NCBI GenBank assembly: GCA_018065375.1
Contig: JAGHTJ010000067.1
Coordinates: 1 to 16,967 of the forward strand
Source: Candidatus Equinaster intestinalis
GTDB taxonomy: Bacteria > Bacillota_A > Clostridia > Oscillospirales > Acutalibacteraceae
Direction: 5' to 3'
DNA: 16,967 bases
Shown here one piece after another: positions 1 to 8,823 of the stretch. Position 1 is the stretch's first letter. Each line of letters starts with the position of its first letter. The position numbers and the translations under genes are program-made. The notes beneath the pieces were generated by a model that had not been told where the DNA came from, did not search any database, and saw only the letters and a list, made by a program, of their open reading frames with translations.

Positions 1-1314
1 ATTAAGTACATTATAACATTTTTGCTGATTTTTTCAATATTTTCGTTAAATATACTGCCCGCATCTGCTTTTCAGGTAAGCGGATTTGAAATCTGGGCGC
101 AGGGCGCATTGCTTGTAAGCCTCGATACCGAGGAGGTCCTTTACAGTAAGAATGCCGACCAAAAGCTTTACCCCGCTTCCCTTACAAAAATGCTGGTTGC
201 AACGGTTGTGCTCGAAAACACCGAAAACCTCGACAACGAAAAAATAACCTACACCGAAACTGCCAACAATGCCATTCTCGGCACCGGCTCAAGTGTTATA
301 GGTCTTAAAATCGGGGAGGAGCTTACCGCAAGGCAGGCGCTTAACTGTCTGCTTATTTCTTCGGGCGGAGATGTGGCTTATGCCCTTGCCGAGCATTACG
401 GCGGCTCTACGGAAGGCTTTATGCAGATGATGAACGATACCGCGCAAAAAATCGGTATGACGGCTTCGCATTTCGGCAATCCGGTTGGTCTTCACGATAA
501 TGACACCTATACCACACCCCACGATATTTATTTGCTTGCAAAATACGCCCTTAAATACAAGGATTTCGAGGATATAACCTCTACAAGGAGATACACCCTC
601 GAGGCTACGAATATGTCGCGCGCACGCACACTTTCCACAACAAATTTCCTTACTGACCCCTCTACAAACTATTATTACAAGTATGCAAAGGGCATTAAAA
701 CGGGATTTACGGACGAAGCCGGCAGATGCGTTGTAAGCACTGCAAGCTACGGCGGATATAACTATATTTGTGTTATTATGAACTGCCAGAATACAGACGG
801 CAGACGTCACGAATTTTTGGACAGTCAGAATTTATACCGCTGGGCATTCAATAATTTCGAGTATAAATCCGTTCTCGATACCACAAAGCCCGCCGCAGAA
901 TTACCGGTTGAGTTAAGCCTTGATACCGACCATATTGAGCTTTTCCCAAAAACTACCCTCAACCGCATTTTACCGAAAAATGCCGATGCTTCAACAATTT
1001 CGCTCAAGGTTAATCTTAACTGCTCGGTTGCCACGGCGCCCGTTGCCGCCGACACGGTTTTCGGAACTGCCGATGTTATTTACGCGGGAGAAACGATAGG
1101 TCAGGTTGAGCTCGTTTCAAAGGAAAATATTTCTTCGAATATCTTCCTTAAAGCCGGCAGATTTATAAAGGACGCCGTAAAATCAACCGCCTTTAAAATA
1201 ATCGTATTCCTTATTATTGCCGCCGTAATAATTTTCATAATAATCGTTATATTTATGAACAGAGACCGTAAAAAACGCAGAAAAGTAAAATATGTTCCAT
1301 ACGATAAAAAGTAA
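1..1314 (+). CDS. D-alanyl-D-alanine carboxypeptidase (class A low-MW PBP, DacF type), 5' end cut by window edge
   Basis: Serine peptidase that trims the terminal D-Ala from peptidoglycan stem peptides outside the membrane. The reading frame is open from base 1; the first possible start inside the window is a TTG at 22, but the codons before it (IKYIITF) look like the middle of a signal peptide, so the true start is probably just upstream. Residue numbers here count from the TTG. Signal peptide ends near PASA/F (residues 13-17). The catalytic SxxK is S53-L-T-K56 and the KTG box is K226-T-G228. The second active-site motif, usually SxN, reads S114-G-G116, lacking the Asn. A C-terminal membrane anchor (about residues 392-414) followed by a basic tail is typical of DacF/PBP5 proteins. 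The stop lies 14 bases before the ATP synthase operon, so the two may be cotranscribed. Confidence 0.93.
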   Translation: MKYIITFLLIFSIFSLNILPASAFQVSGFEIWAQGALLVSLDTEEVLYSKNADQKLYPASLTKMLVATVVLENTENLDNEKITYTETANNAILGTGSSVIGLKIGEELTARQALNCLLISSGGDVAYALAEHYGGSTEGFMQMMNDTAQKIGMTASHFGNPVGLHDNDTYTTPHDIYLLAKYALKYKDFEDITSTRRYTLEATNMSRARTLSTTNFLTDPSTNYYYKYAKGIKTGFTDEAGRCVVSTASYGGYNYICVIMNCQNTDGRRHEFLDSQNLYRWAFNNFEYKSVLDTTKPAAELPVELSLDTDHIELFPKTTLNRILPKNADASTISLKVNLNCSVATAPVAADTVFGTADVIYAGETIGQVELVSKENISSNIFLKAGRFIKDAVKSTAFKIIVFLIIAAVIIFIIIVIFMNRDRKKRRKVKYVPYDKK

Positions 1315-1328
1315 AAGAGGGTGATAAT

Positions 1329-1616
1329 ATGAAAATCGCCGCACCAATTATCTGTGTAATTTTAGGACTTATAATCGGATGCCTCAATTACCGCATTTCA
1401 AGGCATTTTCTCAAAAAGAATACAATTTCCGTATTTACTTTAAGAAGCATTATTTGTGTGCTGTTTCTAACGGCTGATTTTTTCGTAAGCCGAAGATTGC
1501 CCGGGGTTAATACGCCGAGCATGCTTATTGGCGGCGTAATCGGAATCAGCATTACTTCGATTATCTTTACTAAAAAACTTTTAAATCAAAGCAATGGAGA
1601 TGATAAACTTGGGTGA
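1329..1616 (+). CDS. small membrane protein at the AtpI position of the ATP synthase operon
   Basis: A 95-residue hydrophobic protein with three likely membrane helices at about residues 4-19, 36-53 and 64-82, and basic loops between them. It starts with ATG after AGAGGGTGATAAT, a good ribosome site. Its position directly before atpB, its size and its helix pattern fit AtpI, the poorly conserved assembly helper for the c ring, but I see no diagnostic sequence motif, so the call rests on context. Its last codons overlap the start of atpB, so the two are translationally linked. Confidence 0.6.
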   Translation: MKIAAPIICVILGLIIGCLNYRISRHFLKKNTISVFTLRSIICVLFLTADFFVSRRLPGVNTPSMLIGGVIGISITSIIFTKKLLNQSNGDDKLG

Positions 1617-2316
1617 AGAATCAAAGGTTATATTTTCGCTTTTCGGCTTTCTTGATGTTACGGGCGAGGTTATCGGTATGTGGATAATTTTAGCCGTAAT
1701 TACCTTGCTTTGTCTCATAGTAAAAGCAAATCTTAAGGAGCGTCCCGGAAAATTTCAGAATATGGTGGAAACCGGAGTTGAATACCTTGATAATTTCTTC
1801 GGTGATGCCCTGGGAAAAGAAAAATCAAGAAAATACTTTTGTTTTCTGTCTTCCCTTTTCGTTTTCATAATATTTTCAAACTATTCGGGGCTTATCCCGG
1901 GAATGGGACTCACCGATTACGTTAAGGCGCCCACCTCTTCCTTTTCGGTAACCATAGGGCTCGGCATAATAACCTTCGTATTTTTACAAATTGCCGGCAT
2001 AAAAGCCGGAGTTAAGCATTATTTCAAGCGTTTTGTATCGCCGATGTTCTTTATGCTTCCCCTCCTGCTATTAGACGAATTCATAAAACCGGCTTCCCTG
2101 GCGCTTCGTCTTTTCGGAAATGTTTTCGGCGAAGAAACCGTAACCGAAAAGTTATACGAAATACTGCCGATAGGCGCACCGGTTGTTATGATGGCGCTTT
2201 CGGTGCTCTTCTGCGCTTTGCAGGCTATAGTATTCACAATGCTCGTTTCGATATATCTTGATGAGGTTACCGAAAACGATGAAACAGAAAAAATTAAAAC
2301 AATAAAGGAGAAATAA
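1594..2316 (+). CDS. atpB: F-type ATP synthase F0 subunit a
   Basis: The stator channel subunit that carries protons to and from the c ring. The family signature around the essential arginine is present as S-L-A-L-R172-L-F-G-N (residues 168-176), with several long membrane helices before and after. The length of 240 residues is normal for Firmicutes. The start is uncertain: ATG 1594 and ATG 1600 have poor ribosome sites, whereas TTG 1609 lies 9 bases after GGAG (1596-1599) and would remove five residues. In either case the start overlaps the end of the preceding small membrane gene. Confidence 0.97.
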   Translation: MEMINLGEESKVIFSLFGFLDVTGEVIGMWIILAVITLLCLIVKANLKERPGKFQNMVETGVEYLDNFFGDALGKEKSRKYFCFLSSLFVFIIFSNYSGLIPGMGLTDYVKAPTSSFSVTIGLGIITFVFLQIAGIKAGVKHYFKRFVSPMFFMLPLLLLDEFIKPASLALRLFGNVFGEETVTEKLYEILPIGAPVVMMALSVLFCALQAIVFTMLVSIYLDEVTENDETEKIKTIKEK

Positions 2317-2318
2317 TT

Positions 2319-2549
2319 ATGACACAATCAGGACTTATCGCTTTGGCGGCGGCAATAGCAATCGCCATCAGCACAATCGCTCCTGCGCTTGCGCAGGGTC
2401 TTACCGCAAAATCGGCCATGGAGAGTATTGCACGCCAGCCCGATGCCGCAAAAGACATTCGCTCGGCTCTCATCATCTCTCTGGCTATGATGGAGGCTCT
2501 TACCATTTACGGTCTTCTCATTGCCTTTATGCTTATTGCAAAAATTTAA
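2319..2549 (+). CDS. atpE: F-type ATP synthase F0 subunit c (ring subunit)
   Basis: A 76-residue two-helix hairpin forming the rotary ring. The ion-binding carboxylate is E59, in M-E-A-L-T-I-Y-G; the polar loop is A-R-Q-P (38-41). Q26 and Y64, residues shared with both chloroplast and Na+-type rings, are present, but the residue after E59 is Ala rather than Ser/Thr, the chloroplast-like arrangement, so proton coupling is the better guess. Helix 1 has A21-P-A23-L-A25-Q-G27 where most rings have GxGxGxG. The protein ends soon after helix 2, without the usual ANPF-type tail. It follows atpB by two bases, with AAAGGAGAAATAATT as ribosome site. Confidence 0.97.
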   Translation: MTQSGLIALAAAIAIAISTIAPALAQGLTAKSAMESIARQPDAAKDIRSALIISLAMMEALTIYGLLIAFMLIAKI

Positions 2550-2558
2550 GGTGAAATA

Positions 2559-2978
2559 ATGAACATTCAAATTTCAGTAGTAATTTGGACGGTCATTTGC
2601 TTTTGCCTGCTTTTATTTATACTTACCAACCTTTTATTTAAGCCGGTGCTTTCGGTAATGGATAAAAGGAACAAAAAAATCGGCGATGCCAAAAAGAAAA
2701 AGCAGGAAGCGGCAGAAAACGCCGCCCGAATGCTCAAAGAGCAGGAAGCCCTTGCTGATAAACAGCGCGAATCCGAGCTTGCCGATTTAAAAGCGCAGGC
2801 AGAAATATTGCGTTTGGAGGGAAAGAAGTCGCTTGACGAAGCAAGAAAAGAACGACTTGCCACAGTAGAAGAATACCGCGCAAAAACCGAAGCGGAATTC
2901 GAAACCGAAATGAAATCGGCTGAATCGTCAATTTCCTCGCTGGCAGATGCTTTTCTTGAAAAACTCTTTGCGAACTGA
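2559..2978 (+). CDS. atpF: F-type ATP synthase F0 subunit b (peripheral stalk)
   Basis: Membrane-anchored stalk subunit: one N-terminal membrane helix (about residues 6-27), the usual F-K-P-V segment right after it (27-30), then a long, charged, Ala/Glu/Lys-rich coiled coil to the end. At 139 residues it is shorter than the common 155-170. The ribosome site is AAGGTGA before ATG 2559. The next gene also begins with a b-like membrane helix, so this complex probably has a heteromeric stalk of this b and the fused b', as in organisms with separate b and b' subunits. Confidence 0.93.
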   Translation: MNIQISVVIWTVICFCLLLFILTNLLFKPVLSVMDKRNKKIGDAKKKKQEAAENAARMLKEQEALADKQRESELADLKAQAEILRLEGKKSLDEARKERLATVEEYRAKTEAEFETEMKSAESSISSLADAFLEKLFAN

Positions 2979-2986
2979 CCGTAATT

Positions 2987-5209
2987 ATGGAATTTTTATA
3001 CTACATCATCAATTTTTTGATTTTGGCAGGCATAATACTGCTTTTATTCGGCAAAAAGATAATTGATATTTTCAAAAGTCGCCGCATTAAAATCGAGCAG
3101 GAATTAAACGATGCCGAAAATGAAAATAACAGCATAAACGAGGCTGTAGCTCCGAAAGAGCCGCAGTCTGTTGGTGTTTTGTCTGACGGTGATACCGATA
3201 ACCCCCTCGAGGAGGCAAGAGAGCTCACCGAAAAGCGGATAAACCAGGTTAAAGCCTATACCGAGCTCGAATGCCGTGATTTAACCCTTCACAAAATGCA
3301 AAGGGAACAAGCCGAGCTTATTAAGCTCTTTTCCGATGCAGTTAAGGAAAAATGCAATGCCGAAGAATATACCGACATTGAAAAGCTTGACGATGAAAAA
3401 ACCATTGACCGTATTCTCGGTATGATAAAGCTTACTGCCGGTGATATGGCATATCTTAAACAACACGAGGTATTATATGTTACCCTGTTTTCGGCAAACA
3501 AGCTCCCCGAAGCACTCATTAAAAAGGTGGAAAATGCCGCTTTAAAGCTTATCGAAACGGTAAACGGCAAAATCTCATTTTGGGTAAAGGAAGACCCCGT
3601 TCTAATCGGCGGCGTAAGGCTTCGTATCGGTGATACAATGTATGACGGTACTGCCCTTGAACAGATTTATCTTTTTTCAAAGGCGATAGAAAAAATGCAG
3701 GTAACCGAGTTTGATACTACCGACACACTCCTTGAAAGATTTTCCGGTCAGATTGAAAAAACCGAGCATATCGTATCGGTTTATCAGCTCGGCAGAGTTA
3801 TTTCGGTTTCGGACGGTATCTGTTGGATGGACGGTCTTGCCGATATTATGTACGGCGAGGTCGTTGAATTTGAATGCGGTGCCAGAGGTATGGTGCTCGA
3901 TATTCAAAAGGATCGTATCGGCTGTGTAATTTACAGCAGCTACGAGCATATCGAAAGCTACAGCCGTGTAAGGCGTGTAGGCAGAATTGCCTCTGTTCCG
4001 GTAGGCGAAGGCCTGCTCGGCAGGGTTGTTGATTCAATAGGCAACCCCATAGATGCAAAGGGCCATCTGCCGCACAGCGAGCGCCGCGCCATAGAGTTCG
4101 CCGCACCCGGTATACTTGACCGCGCCGCAGTAAATCGCCCCTTACACACCGGAATTAAGGCGATAGATTCCATGGTGCCGATAGGAAAAGGTCAGCGTGA
4201 GCTGATAGTAGGTGACCGCCAAACAGGTAAAACCTCTATTGTTGTTGATACAATCGTAAATCAAAAGGGCAAGGACGTTATCTGCATTTATGTAGGTATC
4301 GGTCAAAAGGAAACCACCGTTTCGGATATAAGGGAAAAGCTTTATCTGCACGGTGCTCTCGATTATACCGTAATAGTTTCGGCAACCGCTTCCGATAGCG
4401 CGGCTTTACAGTATATGGCTCCCTTTGCCGCTACGGCTATGGGCGAATACTTTATGTATTCGGGAAAAGATGTTCTCATTGTATACGATGACCTTTCGAA
4501 ACACGCCGTTGCCTACCGTGAGTTGTCGCTTCTTCTTCAGCGTCCCTCCGGCAGAGAGGCATATCCCGGCGATATTTTCTATCTCCATTCGCGTCTGCTT
4601 GAACGCTCCGCGCAGTTATCCGATGAGCTCAGCGGTGGCTCTATGACGGCTCTGCCCATCATAGAAACACAGGCGGGAGATATATCCTCTTATATACCGA
4701 CCAATGTAATTTCGATTACTGACGGTCAGATTTTCCTCGAAAGCGAGCTGTTCCACGAGGGTCAGCGTCCGGCAATCAATGTAGGACTCTCGGTATCCCG
4801 TGTAGGCGGTGCGGCACAAACAAAGCTGATGAAGCAGGTTTCCGCAAGCTTGCGCACACAGTTGGCACAATACCGCGAGCTTGCCGAGTTTACGCAGTTC
4901 GGCGCAGATATGGACGATGAAACCAAAAAAACACTCAACGCCGGCGAGCATCTCACCGAAGCTTTAAAGCAGAGCCGCTTCAAGATACTTGAGGACTGGC
5001 AGCAGGCTCTCCTGCTTTACAGCGTATCGCACGGCTTTACAAACGAAATACCGATAAATCTTATGCACCGCTTCGAGAGAATGCTCTACTCATATTTCCT
5101 CGAAAACAAGGCAGACCTGGTGGAAACACTTAAAACGGGTAACAAGCTTTCTCCCGATACCGCCCAAAAACTCGATGATGCAATATCCGAGTTTGCTGCG
5201 AGGTTTTAG
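2987..5209 (+). CDS. atpA: fused ATP synthase b'-delta-alpha protein
   Basis: A single 740-residue frame joins three ATP synthase parts. Residues 1-22 are a membrane helix, followed by a short basic amphipathic helix (23-47) like the start of subunit b. Residues 48-73 are a Pro/Ser/Asp-rich linker. Residues 74-159 are charged and helical. Residues 160-235 are the delta (OSCP) C-terminal domain, with its signature E202-D-P-V-L-I-G-G209. From about 237 on is a complete alpha subunit: P-loop G409-D-R-Q-T-G-K415-T, Walker B near D-V-L-I-V-Y-D-D, and arginine finger S-V-S-R605-V-G-G. The usual six-helix delta N-terminal domain is not recognisable. No other atpH or atpA is in the operon. An in-frame ATG at codon 237 could give free alpha of 504 residues. 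Actinobacteria are known to fuse b and delta; I know of no described fusion to alpha. The gene ends with TAG two bases before atpG. Confidence 0.95.
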   Translation: MEFLYYIINFLILAGIILLLFGKKIIDIFKSRRIKIEQELNDAENENNSINEAVAPKEPQSVGVLSDGDTDNPLEEARELTEKRINQVKAYTELECRDLTLHKMQREQAELIKLFSDAVKEKCNAEEYTDIEKLDDEKTIDRILGMIKLTAGDMAYLKQHEVLYVTLFSANKLPEALIKKVENAALKLIETVNGKISFWVKEDPVLIGGVRLRIGDTMYDGTALEQIYLFSKAIEKMQVTEFDTTDTLLERFSGQIEKTEHIVSVYQLGRVISVSDGICWMDGLADIMYGEVVEFECGARGMVLDIQKDRIGCVIYSSYEHIESYSRVRRVGRIASVPVGEGLLGRVVDSIGNPIDAKGHLPHSERRAIEFAAPGILDRAAVNRPLHTGIKAIDSMVPIGKGQRELIVGDRQTGKTSIVVDTIVNQKGKDVICIYVGIGQKETTVSDIREKLYLHGALDYTVIVSATASDSAALQYMAPFAATAMGEYFMYSGKDVLIVYDDLSKHAVAYRELSLLLQRPSGREAYPGDIFYLHSRLLERSAQLSDELSGGSMTALPIIETQAGDISSYIPTNVISITDGQIFLESELFHEGQRPAINVGLSVSRVGGAAQTKLMKQVSASLRTQLAQYRELAEFTQFGADMDDETKKTLNAGEHLTEALKQSRFKILEDWQQALLLYSVSHGFTNEIPINLMHRFERMLYSYFLENKADLVETLKTGNKLSPDTAQKLDDAISEFAARF
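3679..3697 (+). promoter_or_regulatory. candidate internal ribosome site and start codon for free alpha subunit
   Basis: Inside the fused gene, AAAGG (3679-3683) is followed after 11 bases by ATG (3695-3697), which is in frame and is codon 237. It lies at the end of the delta domain and the start of the alpha N-terminal extension (M-Q-V-T-E-F). AAGG is the 5' part of the anti-SD match, for which a spacing of 10-12 is acceptable. Translation from here gives 504 residues, the normal size of alpha, with the P-loop lysine at 179. It remains a hypothesis; in-frame methionines and AAAGG are common in such sequence. Confidence 0.45.
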
Positions 5210-5211
5210 AT

Positions 5212-7670
<2,459 letters not shown>

Positions 7671-7680
7671 AAATCGGTGA

Positions 7681-7839
7681 AAAACGCGCGGCGTTTATAT
7701 AATGCTTTCATTCCTCGAGCTGAACGGCATTAAACTCGGTGCGAGCTCCGATGATGTTGTTAAACTCGGACTTTCTGTTGCCGATGGCAGTTTTAATAAA
7801 GATGATATTTTAAAGTGGATTTTGGAGCACAAAGCTTAA
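7681..7839 (+). pseudogene. C-terminal remnant of a Doc/Fic (death-on-curing) toxin gene
   Basis: The frame 7681-7839 reads K-T-R-G-V-Y-I-M-L-S-F-L-E-L-N-G-I-K-L and ends I-L-K-W-I-L-E-H-K-A, which is how death-on-curing toxins read after their HPFxxGNKR active-site motif. Only about 53 codons remain. A TGA lies directly before them (7678-7680), and the active-site half and any Phd-type antitoxin are missing. The shifted frame at 7676-7699 reads G-E-K-R-A-A-F-I, which may be the corroded GNKR box out of frame. An ATG at 7702 could in theory be used but has no ribosome site. The piece lies between atpC and the operon terminator. Confidence 0.72.
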
Positions 7840-7844
7840 ATATT

Positions 7845-7874
7845 ACACCGCCCTGAAAATCAGGGCGGTGTTTT
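7845..7874 (+). terminator. Rho-independent terminator of the ATP synthase operon
   Basis: A perfect 10-bp stem CACCGCCCTG (7846-7855) / CAGGGCGGTG (7861-7870), extendable by one A-T pair, with loop AAAAT, followed by TTTTCTT. The GC-rich stem and T run make it a strong + strand terminator. It lies two bases before the end of the convergent lipoprotein gene and may also slow transcription from that side, though the T run there is poor. Confidence 0.93.
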
Positions 7875-7875
7875 C

Positions 7876-8640
7876 TTATTTAATTAAATCCAAATATTCA
7901 AAATTCCATTTTTCGCTTTTTAGATCCCAAAAGGAGCCTTTTTCATAATACGGCTTTAATTTTTCAAAGCTTCTATCCATATTAAAGGTTACTTTTTCTA
8001 TCGGCACGATATATTTTTTCTCGAATTTCGCTTTCCCGTTTTTATCAAATTCCGTTTCAACAAATTCATAGTTTTCCTCGTCCTCTGTCGGCTCATAATA
8101 AATAGAATTTGTTATCACAAAATCTTTCTTTTCGGAAGAATACTTACTCATCGAATATGTGGTTATTCTTGATGCTGTTCGGCTTCCCAAAACGGTTCTG
8201 GTTTCATTATCCAGAGAAAAATTCGGTATTGTTTCAAAGGTGGGCGCATAGGCAAAGCTTTTTTCTTCCGGCAAATAAATATACGCCTTAAAATAAACGG
8301 CGGAGGCAGGATTTAAATAAGGAATAAGTATATCTTTTTTGCCATCGAAATTAACATCGGCGGTATAGGCAAATTTATCCCCGAAGTGCTCATCCCAAGA
8401 TATATCTATACTCATTAACTGCTTTTTCTCATCTGCATTAAAAACTATAAGCTCTTTCTTTTCGCCAATCTCACGAAGCGCCAAGCTATAATCGTCCGTT
8501 TTTTCGCCCACAGTATCACTCATTTCATTTTTCACAGGTGTACTTTCTACCGGGATTTTTTCATCATTTATTTGCTTACAGCCTGCAAGCGAGCTTAAAA
8601 CCATAAGTATACATAATGCCGAAAATAAATGCTTTCTCAT
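7876..8640 (-). CDS. lipoprotein with XAC2610-like calcium-loop domain
   Basis: A 254-residue exported lipoprotein: basic start, hydrophobic helix, and lipobox L-A-G-C with Cys21 as the predicted lipidated residue, then a polar linker (22-50). The central part has D95-V-N97-F-D99-G-K-K-D103, a calcium-binding-type DxNxDG loop, within a beta-rich segment like the XAC2610 family, whose function is unknown. It is likely anchored on the outer face of the membrane. It has its own promoter and GAGAGGTG ribosome site, is convergent with the ATP synthase operon, and shows no functional tie to either neighbour. Confidence 0.85.
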   Translation of the reverse strand: MRKHLFSALCILMVLSSLAGCKQINDEKIPVESTPVKNEMSDTVGEKTDDYSLALREIGEKKELIVFNADEKKQLMSIDISWDEHFGDKFAYTADVNFDGKKDILIPYLNPASAVYFKAYIYLPEEKSFAYAPTFETIPNFSLDNETRTVLGSRTASRITTYSMSKYSSEKKDFVITNSIYYEPTEDEENYEFVETEFDKNGKAKFEKKYIVPIEKVTFNMDRSFEKLKPYYEKGSFWDLKSEKWNFEYLDLIK

Positions 8641-8674
8641 AAATTCACACCTCTCATTTTTTAATCACAATTTA

Positions 8675-8703
8675 ATTATATGGCAGTATTTTCCTTTTTA
8701 CAA
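8675..8703 (-). promoter_or_regulatory. sigma-70-type promoter of the lipoprotein gene
   Basis: On the - strand, TTGTAA (8698-8703) and a perfect TATAAT (8675-8680) are separated by exactly 17 bases, about 35 bases upstream of the start codon. The ribosome site GAGAGGTG lies at 8648-8655. Confidence 0.75.
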
Positions 8704-8710
8704 GCAACAA

Positions 8711-8745
8711 AACGGTTACAAAATAATTACAACTTTGTAACCGTT
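8711..8745. repeat. 12-bp perfect inverted repeat upstream of the lipoprotein promoter
   Basis: AACGGTTACAAA (8711-8722) and TTTGTAACCGTT (8734-8745) are exact inverted copies separated by 11 bases. The repeat sits eight bases upstream of the -35 box of the lipoprotein gene and beyond the terminator of the uronate operon. Read on the - strand the hairpin is followed by TTTTG, so it could be a second weak terminator; alternatively it could be an operator. Confidence 0.7.
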
Positions 8746-8774
8746 GCATTTTAGATAAGTTTACATAATAAAGT

Positions 8775-8813
8775 AAAAGCTTACCCGATAAAAATACTCG
8801 GATAAGCTTTTTT
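8775..8813. terminator. terminator at the end of the uronate operon (hairpin usable in both directions)
   Basis: AAAAGCTTA (8775-8783) pairs with TAAGCTTTT (8803-8811) and CCGA (8785-8788) with TCGG (8798-8801) around one C/A mismatch, with a 9-base loop. On the + strand it is followed by TTGTTTT; on the - strand the stem itself ends in TTTT. It lies just after the uxaC stop, so its likely job is to end the - strand operon. Confidence 0.8.
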
Positions 8814-8823
8814 GTTTTAAAAA

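Noticed and set aside
289..810. Long minus-strand open frames opposite the carboxypeptidase, ATP synthase genes and similar plus-strand frames opposite the uronate operon
   Set aside because: They lie wholly within well-supported genes on the other strand, have no ribosome sites or family motifs, and reflect codon bias.
2319..2549. A sodium-driven ATP synthase
   Set aside because: The Ser/Thr next to the carboxylate is missing and the motif matches chloroplast proton rings; kept only as a low-interest question because Gln26 and Tyr64 remain.
3650..3700. The fusion as a frameshift or assembly artefact
   Set aside because: Delta and alpha join in one uninterrupted frame with sensible residues on both sides, and both neighbouring genes follow normal operon order. 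An artefact would need a precise in-frame error; reads could still test it.
7702..7839. An independent 45-codon small protein gene
   Set aside because: It lacks a ribosome site and its sequence continues upstream into Doc-like residues before the ATG, so it is better read as a remnant.
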